NCBI GenBank assembly: GCA_907163345.1
Contig: CAJQUN010000015.1
Location: forward strand, 7,844,886-7,908,885
DNA: 64,000 nucleotides
Direction of reading: 5' to 3'
Origin: Haberlea rhodopensis
Lineage: Eukaryota; Streptophyta; Magnoliopsida; Lamiales; Gesneriaceae
Shown here piece by piece: positions 44,009-54,290 of the stretch. Under the pieces are notes generated by a model. It ran no database searches. It had not been told where the DNA came from and worked only from the letters and a program-made list of their open reading frames with translations. Within the stretch, counting starts at the first letter, position 1. Each line of letters starts with the position of its first letter. Position numbers and translations under genes: made by a program.

Positions 44009-45509
44009 ACAAGCACTTACCCCCAAAAGAAACTAAACATAAACACATACCAGAGAATAGTTCCGGGTAGTGCTGCACCATATGCCGCTCCGTCTCCCAC
44101 GGAGCCTCCTCGACACCCCTGCGATCCCACTGAACCTTGATCATAGGTATCACTTTGTTCTTAAGTCTGCGGTCTGCTCGATCCAGAATTCTAACAGGCC
44201 GTTCCACATAAGACACATCGGACTCTAACTGAACTTCGGAAGGCTGTAAAACATGCGACGGATCCGGCTCATACTTCCGCAACATAGACACATGAAACAC
44301 ATCATGTATACCAGATAAAGAAGGCGGCAGAGCTAGTCGGTAAGCTAAGGTGCCAATGCGCTGCAAAATCTCGTACGGTCCAACATACCTCGGAGATAGT
44401 TTCCCGCGCATCCCAAATCGCACAACGCCTCTGAAAGGCGAGATCTTCAAAAAGACCTTATCTCCCAACTGAAATTCCAACGGTCTCCGCCGTTTATTCG
44501 CATAAGCTGCCTGTCTGTCCTGAGCTGCTTTCATTTTCTGCCTTATCATCTTTATCTTCTCTTCCATCTCCCGAATCAATTCCGGTCCTCCGACCGATTT
44601 GCGGTCCAAATCATCCCAACACAAGGGTGATCTACACCGTCTGCCATAAAGAGCTTCAAAAGGAGCCATCTGAATACTCACCTGGTAGCTATTATTATAA
44701 GAGAACTCTACCAAAGGCACTGAATCTTGCCAAGAAACATCGAACTCAAAAACACAAGCTCTCAACATGTCCTCGAGCGTCTGAATAGTATGCTCGGTCT
44801 GGCCATCCGTCTGAGGATGATAAGCAGTGCTCAATCTGACTTCAGTTCCCAAGGCTGACTGAAGACCTTCCAAAAAATGAGATGTGAATCGCGGATCTCG
44901 ATCCGACACTATGGAAATGGGGATCCCATGCAATCTCACCACATCTCGAATGTACAACTGCGCCATCCTCAAAAAGGTGAAAGTCATGCTATAGGGGATG
45001 AAATGAGCTACCTTAGTCAATCGATCCACAATCACCCAAATAGCATCAATGCCTGAAGCACTCCTCGGCAGGTGAGTCACGAAGTCCATGGAAATGTGTT
45101 CCCACTTCCACTTCGGTATCTCCAAGCTTCTCAATTTGCCGCCAGGTCTCTGTCTCTCCGCCTTAACCTGCTGGCAGATCAAACACCTCTTAACAAAAGC
45201 GACGACATCAGATTTCATCCTCTTCAACCAAAACTGACCACGTAGATCTTTATACATCTTCTTCCCGCCTGGGTGGATGCTAAGTCTGCTACTATGAGCT
45301 CGCTCCAAGATCCCTCTACGCAACTCCGGCGTACTCGGAACCACCCAACGGTTACCCAACCTCAAAGATCCGTCATCGGCCACTCTGAATTTCGTTGGCT
45401 GACCAAGATGTACTAAAGATAACCACCTCTGAACCTCATCATCTGACCTCTGAGCTCTCCTAATGTTCTCATAGATATCTGGCTCAGCTAACAAGGTCGA
45501 TACATACAC
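44007..45509 (-). pseudogene. T4 integrase with chromodomain-type tail, full length
   Basis: A 500-codon open frame holding a complete integrase module: the zinc-binding region (AHSSRLSIHPGGKKMY, CLICQQVKAE), the catalytic core (MDFVTHLP, SDRDPRFTSHFLEGL, HPQTDGQTEHTIQ), the GPYEILQRIGTLAYRLALPP segment, the VERPVRILDRADRRLKNKVI block, and a tail ending VEEAPWETERHMVQHYPELF and about 15 extra residues. TER to TEH beside the core is a substitution of unknown effect. It is called a pseudogene because the pol frame upstream is broken by a deletion near 45547 and by a stop at 46237, so it is not translated from the element's normal start. Confidence 0.92.
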
Positions 45510-45531
45510 AGGTGATGCATCAATGTCAAAA

Positions 45532-46236
45532 TCATAGCCCAGATGGCAAATGGATGACGTCCTCAGCAGAACTCCTCACTTTCCGGCTCAAAGCATCTGC
45601 TGTCAAATTAGCTTTTCCGGGATGGTACTCAATCTCACAATCATAGTCTTTAAGTAAGTCCATCCACCTCCTCTGCCTCATGTTCAGCTCCGCCTGAGTG
45701 AATAAAAACTTGAGGCTCTTGTGATCCGTGTATATGGTAAATGAAATACCATACAAGTAATGTCTCCAAATCTTCAGGGCGAAGATGATAGCCGCCAATT
45801 CCAAGTCATGGACTGGGTATCTAGTCTCATGCGGCTTCAACTGCCTCGATGCATAAGCTACCACATGCTTATCTTGCATCAGTACACACCCAAGGCCCTG
45901 GAGTGATGCATCGGTATACAAAACAAATCTGGAGTTCTCCGTAGGGATCACTAACACTGGCGCCGTCGTCAAACGATGCTTTAACTCCTGGAAGCTCTCC
46001 TCACAAGCTTCTGACCAAAAGAAAGGTACTCCTTTATGGGTCAACTGTGTCAACGGCTTGGCAATCTTCGAAAAGCCCTCGACGAAGCATCGATAATATC
46101 CGGCCAAACCAAGGAAGCTCCGAATCTCAGGCACAGAAGTGGGGGCAGCCCACTCCATCACAGCTTCGATCTTCCTGGGATCCACTGATATCCCACTGCT
46201 AGAAATGACATGCCCCAGAAATACTACACTGCTCAA
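45532..46236 (-). pseudogene. T4 reverse transcriptase thumb and RNase H
   Basis: This continues pol after the stop at 46237. It shows SSVVFLGHVISSSGISVDPR, FLGLAGYYRCFVEG, then RNase H with LYTDAS, HDLELAAIIFALKIWRHYLY, YTDHKSLKFLF and HPGKANLTADALSRKV. It ends prematurely (HLPSGL) because about 23 bp are missing near 45547 compared with T1. Confidence 0.92.
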
Positions 46237-48195
46237 CTAGAACTCACACTTACTGAGCTTGGCATACAACTGGTGATCTCGAAGAATCTGGAGCACTGTC
46301 CTCAAGTGTTTCGCGTGCTCTTCCTCACTCCGGGAATAAATGAGAATGTCGTCAATAAATACAATGACGAACTGATCAAGATACGGCTGAAACACTCTGT
46401 TCATCAGACTCATAAAGACCGCAGGAGCATTCGTCACACCGAACGGCATCACTAAGAACTCATAATGTCCATATCGAGTCCGGAATGCTGTCTTCTGCAC
46501 ATCTTCCTCTCTGACTCGAATCTGATGGTACCCGGATCTCAAATCAATCTTGCTATATAATCTGGTACCTTGCAACTGATCAAACAAATCATCAATCCTT
46601 GGGAGAGGATATTTGTTCTTTACTGTAGCCTTATTCAGTTGCCGGTAATCGATGCACAACCGCATCGAACCGTCCTTCTTCTTCACAAAGAGAACCGGTG
46701 CGCCCCATGGCGATACGCTCGGGCGTATATATCCTTTGTCAAGGAGATCCTGCAGCTGTTCCTTCAACTCCCTCAACTCCGCCGGTGCCATCCTGTAAGG
46801 TGCACGGGAGATAGCGGATGTCCCCGGTAACAACTCGATCCCAAACTCAACTTCCCTAGCCGGTGGGAATCCTGGGATCTCTTCTGGGAATACATCAGCA
46901 AACTCTGCTACCACTGGTACATCCTCAACTCTCAATTCCTTATTCTTCCCAGACGTGTCCACGGCGTAGATGAGATAGCCCGTGTGGCCACGTTCCAACA
47001 GTTGAGTCATCTTGATCGCTGAAATCAACGGGATCTTCGCACGAGAACCGTTGCCATAGAAAGTCCACTGACTACCCAAATTAGGCCTGAACTTCACTGT
47101 CTTCTGCCGGCAATCTACCACTGCCTGATATCTGTTCAGAATATCAATGCCCAAGATACAGTCGAAGTCCGACATACCCAACACAATCAAGTCTGCCTTC
47201 AACTCGTTGCCCTCAAAATAAATGAGGCAATCTGCCATGAACTGATCAGCAACAACATTTCTTCCAGTGGGTGTCGAGACAAGGAGAGGCGTGGGTAGAG
47301 AAGACGTGCGCATATGGTGTCTCTCCACAAAGCCAACAGATACAAAAGAGTGGGAGGCACCTGTATCTATCAAAATAAAAGCAGGGTACGTAAATAAATG
47401 ACACGTACGGGCGATCACCTCCTCTGGGGCTGCCTGGGCCTGCTCTCTAGTCAGCGCATACACCTGACCCTGGGACGGTCCCACTGTCTGACCTCCCGAT
47501 GGTCGAGGCCCAAACTGCTGCCTCTGGTGTACTGTCCTGTCATCAAACCTCGGCCTGTTGCCCTGAAACTCTGACTGTCCTCCCCGGGTGGGGCAATACC
47601 GAGAGATGTGGCCCATCTTGCCACAACTATAACAGGCAGGGCACTTACTTGAAGAATGTGGCCCTCCACAGTTGTCGCACCTCGGCTCTCCCGGCCTATT
47701 CCCTTGTGAAGACCCTCGATTGGCGGACCAATTGCTCTTCTTGTTCTCCTGTTTCTGACCAAAGTACTTCTTTCCACCAAACCGTGCAGATGAAGAGGCA
47801 CCACGAGGTTTAAATGGCTCTCCTCGGGGCCTCAAGCTGTCATTAGTCTGCCTCTGTTGTGGTACTTGTGGTGGCATAGCACTAGGATAAGCTCCCACTC
47901 CAAGCTCGGCAAGCTCCGCCCTTGTGAGAGCATCATCAAAAGAAGTTGGGTTATTGGTGATAACCCGGTCATAGAGCTCCGGTCGCAACCCCTTCATAAA
48001 ACTCCTCATCTTTGCGTGCCCATTGGTGGCAATGTGGGGAACATACCTCAGCAACGAAGAGTACCGCGTGGCATAGTCTGACACTGTCATGTTTCCTAGT
48101 TTCAAACTTGTAAACTCGTCCTCCTTTGTCTGTCTCGCCGCTGCGGAGAAGTACCGGTTCAGAAACCGGGTCCTGAAGAGTGTCCAATCAATCAC
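46237..48195 (-). pseudogene. T4 gag C-terminal half, protease and reverse transcriptase in one frame
   Basis: A 652-codon frame. In order: the gag core (LNRYFSAAARQTKEDEF, DYATRYSSLLRYVPHIAT, FDDALTRAELAELGVG), a basic linker, the CCHC knuckle CYSCGKMGHISRYC preceded by CDNCGGPHSS, protease with FILIDTGASHSFVSV and FDCILGIDIL, then reverse transcriptase with VKKKDGSMRLCIDYRQLNKA, YSKIDLRSGYHQIRV, MPFGVTNAPAVF and the intact catalytic FIDDILIYSRS. It ends at TAG (46237-46239) where related copies have TGG after KCEF. Gag and pol share one frame with no shift or stop between them, which fits single-polyprotein expression known for Tekay elements. Confidence 0.93.
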
Positions 48196-48539
48196 AGTAC
48201 CTAGTTACAGTACCCCTCCACCACATTAGAGGCTTCTTAGCTAACTGGAACTCCGCCAGCCTCAGCCACGCTGTAACAGCACAAGGAGCCGACACAAATA
48301 TCTGCTCAAGTCTCTCCAGCCACTCCTCAGCTTCCTCCCCTGATTCTGTTCCCTCAAACCGGGGCGGGTGGTAAGACAGAAACTGAGTCAAGTTAATCTC
48401 ACCGGGTAGTAATAACTGAACCACTGGCTCCAAGCCTACTGCTGGTGGAGGTAGAGGGTTCGCTTGTCCAACGCTAGCGTTAACACTGCCCACATCGCCA
48501 ACTTCTTCGTTAAGGTTCCCCGCATTCATAGCAGCCATG
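48188..48539 (-). pseudogene. T4 gag N-terminal part
   Basis: It starts at ATG 48539-48537, one base after a candidate splice acceptor. It reads MAAMNAGNLNEEVGDVGSVN, a proline/valine stretch, LPGEINLTQFLSYHPPRFEG and then the gag core EEAEEWLERLEQIFVSAPCA to FQLAKKPLMWW. It then loses frame in a small rearrangement at 48194-48214, where ACAGTACC occurs twice around TAGTT. The second half resumes at 48195. Confidence 0.9.
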
Positions 48540-48540
48540 C

Positions 48541-48566
48541 TGTAACACAAAGGTTAACAACAATTC
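48541..48566 (-). promoter_or_regulatory. Candidate splice acceptor at T4 gag start
   Basis: The minus strand reads GTTAACCTTTGTGTTACAG, then C and the gag ATG. AG is at 48542-48541. Confidence 0.55.
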
Positions 48567-48731
48567 CAAAACAAATATACATGTTATGCCGTTAGATAAC
48601 AGGAATGATAATAAGCATGTTAGTATAACATAATATACATCAATATGCACCACATGCATAAACATGCTTCAAATGTAAGCACCTAGCCAATCATGCTAAG
48701 GCTACCCTTCACTCGTTCCCGGGTTCTCTAA

Positions 48732-48747
48732 CCTGGCTCTGATACCA
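48732..48747 (-). other. T4 primer binding site, 16-nt match
   Basis: The minus strand reads TGGTATCAGAGCCAGG, fully complementary to the last 16 nt of plant initiator Met tRNA. The other copies match only the first 12. Confidence 0.93.
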
Positions 48748-49320
48748 CTAATGTAAGGACCCTAATCCTTAAGTGCGGATCAAAGGCATAAATAGAGCTA
48801 ATATACATGATCAGAGTGAATTAATCGTGTTGAGTCTATGAGCTTTAAGAATTACATGCCAAAATGAGGACTATCAATGGCTTAATTACATTCCCCATCA
48901 AAAGAATGTTATCAACTATAGTTTTACACTACTCCTAGAGTAGACACTATACAAAAATTTAATCCTGTCCTTCCTGTCTCAAAAGAATTCTCCACAAGCT
49001 CACCACCTCAACCCGCTTAGCCCTTCTACCATGCCAAAAGTGTACCTACAAGGACAACCCCCAAACATGAGCAATAATATCATTCATATTCAACACAATA
49101 TGAATATGAAGCGTAAATGCATAAAACACAATTAAAACACTTCCTGTTTTCCCATGCATTTCAAAACGCTTCCAGTTTGGTTGTCCCTGCACCATAACTC
49201 ATGAGTATAATCAATAGATTATTTTTAATGGTCTAGACATGTCATGACACAATACCATCTCATCAATATCAAATACCGGTCACCATTCCCTAGTCTGTCC
49301 ATCACAATGTATTTTAATGC

Positions 49321-49495
49321 CCCTCGCTTATTTACATATAGGCGGCATAGAATAACCTCGCTTCAATGGACAAGCGGTACTCCCATCCCTCGCCTCACAT
49401 TGAGCGGCAAATATCCTTTCCTCGCCCTATATGATAACCACGCTCAAATGTGACATGCGGCGCTCCCACCCCTCGCTTCACATTTAGCGGAACCA
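49321..49495 (-). repeat. CGCT/AGCG stem-loop array in T4 5' LTR
   Basis: Nearly identical to 42484-42660. Confidence 0.82.
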
Positions 49496-49855
49496 AAACA
49501 AATAACGGCAAGCATTAAAATCATCAAGGGGTGACCACGACTCATGGGATGTGCACCAATAATCATATGCATCTACAATCATCATGCATAATTCAACATG
49601 TATTTGCATCCACAATGCATAATCACATATATACTCGCATCCACAATGCATAAATAATGAGTATATTAGATACATGTACCGTTGGGTGCCCGTACGTCCT
49701 CTACGTACCTTTCCAAAATGTAGGATGTGGTAGGACTTCAATTCCTTGGCTGTGTCACCACCTGGGATGGTTCTACACATTCACACAAATCAATATTAGA
49801 ACCCAACAATAGTCCAATACCAAAAATCCCACAAAAATATCCCAATTTGGTGTCT

Positions 49856-50047
49856 CGCGATCGATCGCCATACAGCCCCGATCGATCGCGAGACCACACT
49901 GCCTCGAGCAACAAAAATTTACAATCCGCGATCGATCGCTGAGTTTGCGCCGATCGATCGCGCCAAACTCGCGATCGATCGCTGAAGGCCACTGCCTCCA
50001 GCCCTTGCAGCTCGCGATCGATCGCTGGAGGCGCCGATCGATCGCCG
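49856..50047 (-). repeat. CGATCGATCG palindrome array in T4 5' LTR
   Basis: Seven intact cores, matching the 3' LTR array almost base for base. Confidence 0.93.
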
Positions 50048-50386
50048 AGTATTGCACATGCGATTTTCGGGCACTATTCACCCTTCTCCTTCCCAAACTC
50101 AAACAACCTCAAATAATCAAACATCCACCATACCAAATCACTACAAATCTTCAATAAACAACATCATACAACCATAAATCTAACACTCACCCAAAAATAA
50201 CACCAACTCATACAAACCCATTTTAAAACCCTTCAAAATCATACCAAACTCAATTAAAATACTTCAAAACCAACAATGAGGTATCCATACCTCTTGGGGA
50301 TCTCAAATCTCCCAATAAACTCCACAAAACAAGATTTTTGGAAGGGTTTCTCTCTACCCTTGAGCACAAAAACGAAAATGGACAAA

Positions 50387-50391
50387 GGAAG
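50387..50391. repeat. TSD GGAAG, left copy (B1)
   Basis: This matches 59125-59129; the uninterrupted site is seen at 43562-43566 in the other T4 LTR. Confidence 0.92.
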
Positions 50392-50720
50392 TGTGATGAC
50401 CAGGGATTATAGGTGTTAATCCCGTAGTGTTAATAATCCCTAAAGTGGTTTTACGTGGCGATTTGGAGTTTAATCGAGGTGTTGGGCCTTCTGGGCTCGT
50501 TTATTTGGGTAGTTGGGATCGTTGGATCCAGAGGTTGAGATTGTATTCTCATTTGGGTGAAAAACCTAAGAGTTGGGTTTTTGTTGTGTTTCGGGATCTC
50601 GGGTGCTGTGTGAGCACCGGTAGGGGATTTTGGAGTTAGAGAGAGAGTTTTTGAAAACAGATGATTTTTAATGAATCATGAAGTATTTGTGGGGCTATTA
50701 ATTTTTCGGGGTATTTTTGC

Positions 50721-50728
50721 TATAAATA
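50721..50728 (+). promoter_or_regulatory. TATA box of B1 5' LTR
   Basis: GCTATAAATACC is followed about 50 nt later by CATTCTCTCTCTCTCC. Present unchanged in the 3' LTR (about 56966) and, in reverse, in B2 (about 62862). Confidence 0.72.
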
Positions 50729-51723
50729 CCAATTGAACCCAAAATTTTAGAATTAATTTCATTTCAGCCCTTACATTCTCTCTCTCTCCCCGCCGCGCCC
50801 CTTTTCCCGTCTGCCCCTGCCTCCGCGCGCAAAAGCGGTGCGCCCGCCGCCGTCCGGCCGCCGTTCGGCGCATGCGACCTACCACCGGCTTCGTCTCGTC
50901 GAGGCGCAGCTTTCCCCTCCGTCAATTCGAAGTTTCGTCGCGTTTTGAAGTCGGATTTTGGCTGGAGACGTCGATCCCCAATTTCTAGGGTTCTTCGATT
51001 TTCGTCCGATTTCTTCCGATTTTCGATTGGGTAACCTCCCTTACCCATTCTTCGTCATTTTCGTGTATTTCCCTGCCATTATTGTGTTCGAATTTGGGTT
51101 CGAATTTAAGGGCTTGTTTGGGTTCGAATTTAAGGGGGTTGAGTTCGAAAATTGGGGGTTTTTGGCAAGGGTGATGATTCTTGCTATTGATAGCTTAATT
51201 CTCATTTTAGATGAATTATGGTATGTATTTGGTTCGAAATTGTGAGATTCGGGTTCGATTTTTTGTAGGGTATTCTTGAACAAATTTCGATATTGTCTCA
51301 TTTATTTCCCTCCCTGCATGTACCCTGCCCCGGGTCTTTTAAGAGGTTAATTGTCGTGTGTTGACAATATTTTGAGGGTTATGGGTGTGCTTGAGCATAG
51401 GTTACATGTTCGTAAATAATTGTGAATTATTTATCGTGTTAGCACATCGTTCCTCGGGGCATGGAACTCGAGCAAGGTTTGGCTCGGACTTCAGAGATTT
51501 AAGGTACGTGCGACGTACGAGCATTTCTATATATTAGGGTATTTGTGAATGCATAATGAAATTTGATTTCCTTGAATAATCGCGCATGAGGATTATATAT
51601 ATATATGTTGATATAGCCAAGGAATGACCCAAATCTTGATATCGCCGCTTGTAGCGTGCGTGACACTAGAGTAGGATGACTCTTACATGATATATGGGGT
51701 ACTGGGTTATATGACCATTGTAG

Positions 51724-51885
51724 GGCATTTGAGATGCCTGAGAATGATCGTGGGATCATGTATTCATTATAAGACATTTGAGATGTCTAGGTATAATGAA
51801 GAATTGGTAAAATAAATGCTAGGCATTTGAGCTATCTGTGATTGATAGCGAGGTTGTGAAATCAGTATTAGATATTGAGATATCT
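51724..51885 (+). repeat. Five perfect stem-loops in 162 bp of B1 LTR
   Basis: GGCAT-TTGAG-ATGCC (51724-51738), ATGATC-GTGG-GATCAT (51744-51759), AGACAT-TTGAG-ATGTCT (51772-51788), GCTATC-7 nt-GATAGC (51831-51849) and AGATAT-TGAG-ATATCT (51870-51885). The stem sequences differ but all pair perfectly, and three loops contain TGAG. The 3' LTR has the same set about 6.25 kb later. Confidence 0.92.
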
Positions 51886-52494
51886 ATATTTGCATGTTTA
51901 ATGAGTTTGCAACCACTATCTGTTGATATTCGAGTATTAGGCATGCGATGAGTTAATCAATGCGTTGATTTACTGATTTTTGAGATTTGATGAGTTTGAT
52001 GATTGTGAGAACAGGGACAGTACACGGAATCCCGGATGAGGATGTTGCCATCCAGGGAGTATCATTTAAAATTCATTAATATTTACTTGTGTTGTAAATT
52101 ATGAATTTCATTATTGTGATTATGAGATTTTGTGTATTGGTATGCTCACCCCCTTGGGGGCTGTCTCTGTTGGGGCAGGTGAACAGGTGCATCGATGGCT
52201 GTGGAGCTGAGCTCGAGCTATTGATTGGATGTACTCACAGGATCGTGGTACCAGGGCTTGATGGTGCACGGTATCGTATAGAGTACTTATATACACCCGA
52301 GGTTTATATACACATTTATGATGCTCGCATGTGAGCACGGACATTCTTGTATATGGGTTGTATATAAAGGCATGAGCCTTCCTCTCTTTCCTTATATGTT
52401 GCATGCAATTGTGGTAGAATTGCTAATGATATGAGAGTCGTTAGTGTATTATGTGGGTGTTGAGACCCATTTATGTCGTCATATGTGTGGTGTC

Positions 52495-52562
52495 TTCCCT
52501 GGCTGGGAATTTACTTGGTATTACTGCTTTCTGATGAGTATTATGTTTTCCCTGGCCGGGAA
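52495..52562 (+). repeat. Twin TTCCC/GGGAA stem-loops near the LTR end
   Basis: TTCCC-TGGCT-GGGAA at 52495-52509 and TTCCC-TGGCC-GGGAA at 52548-52562. They also occur in the B1 3' LTR and B2, and as one decayed copy in family A (about 7582 and 14085). Confidence 0.9.
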
Positions 52563-52869
52563 TTATGTTATGTGTTGTGCTTTTATTTCGGGATAGCTCT
52601 ATTTATGGGGAGACTCTGCCCAAATTTTTATAAAAGTCCACAATGTGAAAAGTGGCAAAAAGGGATGGTATTGGGCGAACTTTGTGAGTCTATTTCGTTG
52701 TTAGGCGGATGACCTTATAACATTGAGTGTTAAAGGAATTTTTTTGTAATTGCCATGCAATGATAAAGTATCATCTGAGCTTCCCGATTGGCTTTTTATT
52801 GAAAGCATGTGCCACACATAGTGGTTAATACACTAATTATGGTTTAAGGGCTTGGGGTCCTTACATTAG

Positions 52870-52881
52870 TGGTATCAGAGC
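52870..52881 (+). other. B1 primer binding site (initiator Met tRNA)
   Basis: TGGTATCAGAGC lies 4 nt after the LTR end at 52865. Confidence 0.93.
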
Positions 52882-53010
52882 AGTGGTTGCTCTTTGGGGC
52901 TGTTAAGGGCCTAAGAAGTTATTGATAGCACATACTTATGCATGATGGCATTAATGTTGTACGACATAACGAATTGTTTATGTGCTTTTATGATATAAAA
53001 AGTGGTATTG

Positions 53011-53030
53011 CTAACCATTGTGGTTGCAGG
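53011..53030 (+). promoter_or_regulatory. Candidate splice acceptor 1 in B1
   Basis: CTAACCATTGTGGTTGCAG|G, with AG at 53028-53029. AACCA/TGGTT between branch-like CTAAC and CAG can pair as a 5-bp stem. Confidence 0.5.
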
Positions 53031-53228
53031 AATCGTGTGGAACACGATAGGATGGCATTAATAGTGATGTCTGGCACTCCGTGTGTTACGTGCCAAGGAA
53101 TCTGATTTTGTAAAAGAATTAGGTAAAGGGATATTTCCGAGGTAACATGTCTTGGTATACGTATTGACTTGCAAGTGGTTGCATTTATGCATTGGATTAT
53201 TGATGCATAGCGTATATGGCTATTGTTG

Positions 53229-53248
53229 CTAACCATGATGGTTGCAGG
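53229..53248 (+). promoter_or_regulatory. Candidate splice acceptor 2 in B1
   Basis: GCTAACCATGATGGTTGCAG|G repeats the first acceptor 218 bp downstream, again with an AACCA/TGGTT stem. Confidence 0.45.
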
Positions 53249-53469
53249 TTACAGGAAATATGGAGTACGTAAGCGACGTACGGGTATCCCAACGGTAACA
53301 TGTATTCATGTTTGTCTGTGTGACACATGATAAATGCAATGTGATGCATTACTGTTATGATACATGTTATTATGCATTGTTGTTGCATATTATGCATTGT
53401 TGTTGCATATTGTGATGTGGAATAAAGAGGTGTATTCCACGAGTCAGGGCGATCACAGTTAAGGTTTTA

Positions 53470-53625
53470 ATGCTTACGCTTTATCGCTGCGCATGTGGAG
53501 CGGGAGGGGGGAGGCTCGCTGGCACATGGAGGCGAGGTTACGCATTATCGCTGCGCATGTGGAGCGGGAGGGGGGAGGCCCGCTGGCACATGGAGGCGAG
53601 GTATACCATACTGAGCGGGGAAGCA
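53470..53625 (+). repeat. About 75-bp GC-rich direct repeat
   Basis: Two copies of a block containing TTATCGCTGCGCATGTGGAG and CGGGAGGGGGGAGGC, ending GGCACATGGAGGCGAGGT. Confidence 0.88.
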
Positions 53626-53686
53626 TTAACATAACTGATGATGACTGACTCAAGAGAGGATGATGATGCATTCCTTTGTGATGACA

Positions 53687-53995
53687 CGGATGATAGCGGT
53701 GATGTGTTCCGCTGTGTCGATTTGTATTTATAGCGACGGTTCATTCCGCTATATTGATTGGCGAGGGTTCATTCTGCCAGGTGTATTTATAGCGACGGTT
53801 CATTCCGCTATATTGATTGGCGAGGGTTCATTCCGCCAGGTGTATTTATAGCGACGGTTCATTCCGCTATATTGATTGGCGAGGGTTCATTCCGCCAGGT
53901 GTATTTATAGCGACGGTTTATTCCGCTATATTGATTGGCGATGGTTTATACCGCCGGACACGGATGATAGCGGTGATGTGTTCCGCTGTGTCGAT
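53687..53995 (+). repeat. 59-bp tandem array, two stem-loops per unit
   Basis: Four units starting at 53729, 53788, 53847 and 53906. Each has TATAGCG-11 nt-CGCTATA (7-bp perfect stem, e.g. 53729-53753) and GGCG..CGCC (e.g. 53819-53837). The block is flanked on both sides by a GATAGCGGTGATGTGTTCCGC unit (AGCGG/CCGCT) at about 53692 and 53967. Confidence 0.93.
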
Positions 53996-54039
53996 GATGA
54001 TGATTCACCTCTTTGTGATTATTGGTGATGATTCGTGCC

Positions 54040-54290
54040 GCCGTATATATAGATAGCGATGCTTTCCGCTATTATGTGGACGATGATTCATGCTCAGGTG
54101 TATAGCGAGGTTTCATGCCACTTATTATATGACGAGGTGTCATGCCGTCGATTCTATAGCGAGGGATTGTGCCGCTATGTACTCAGCACATGATTTTGCC
54201 GCCTTCGAGCGATGGGTGCTGATTACGCACTATTATTGAGCGACGGAGACAGGTATGCCGCTATATTGTTAGCGATGAGGTATGAGATAT
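54040..54290 (+). repeat. Diverged AGCGAGG/GCCGCT units
   Basis: Scattered AGCGAGG, GCCGCTA, GACGAGG and GCCGTCG words continue the array in eroded form and match the style of the Tekay LTR repeats at 36337-36535. Confidence 0.75.

Larger units (their letters stand above)
48752..50391 (-). mobile_element. T4 5' LTR, part left of B1
   Basis: This LTR is cut by B1 at 50391/50392 and resumes at 59130. It carries the stem-loop array (49321-49495), the palindrome array (49856-50047, seven cores), and a perfect stem-loop GAGGTATCCATACCTC (50279-50294) over a donor-like AGAG|GTATGG. The stronger donor seen in T1 and T2 is mutated here (GGGAGA). Confidence 0.92.
50392..52865 (+). mobile_element. B1 5' LTR
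   Basis: From TGTGATGACC to GGGTCCTTACA. A TATA box at 50721-50728 (TATAAATA) is followed by a CT-rich start region (50778-50795), a GC-rich stretch (50795-50910), and a donor-like TTGG|GTAACC (GT at 51031). Then come GCGACGTACGAGC (51508), five perfect stem-loops (51724-51885), the ACAGGGACAG module (52013), TGCTCACCCCCTTGGGGG (52142), twin TTCCC/GGGAA stem-loops (52495-52562), and GGGGAGACTCTGCCC (52597). Confidence 0.93.

Noticed and set aside
49856..50047. Assembly duplication of 42400-43970 and 49240-50390
   Set aside because: The two blocks are the two LTRs of T4, differ by a 246-bp deletion and small indels, and sit in the expected positions around gag-pol.
50676..51048. Arginine-rich frames opposite the family B leader
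   Set aside because: They arise from the GC-rich leader read on the other strand, are shared by both B1 LTRs, and show no domain.
53660..54056. Overlapping small frames in the 59-bp array
   Set aside because: The frames exist only because the repeat period leaves them open; the signal is the hairpin, not a protein.
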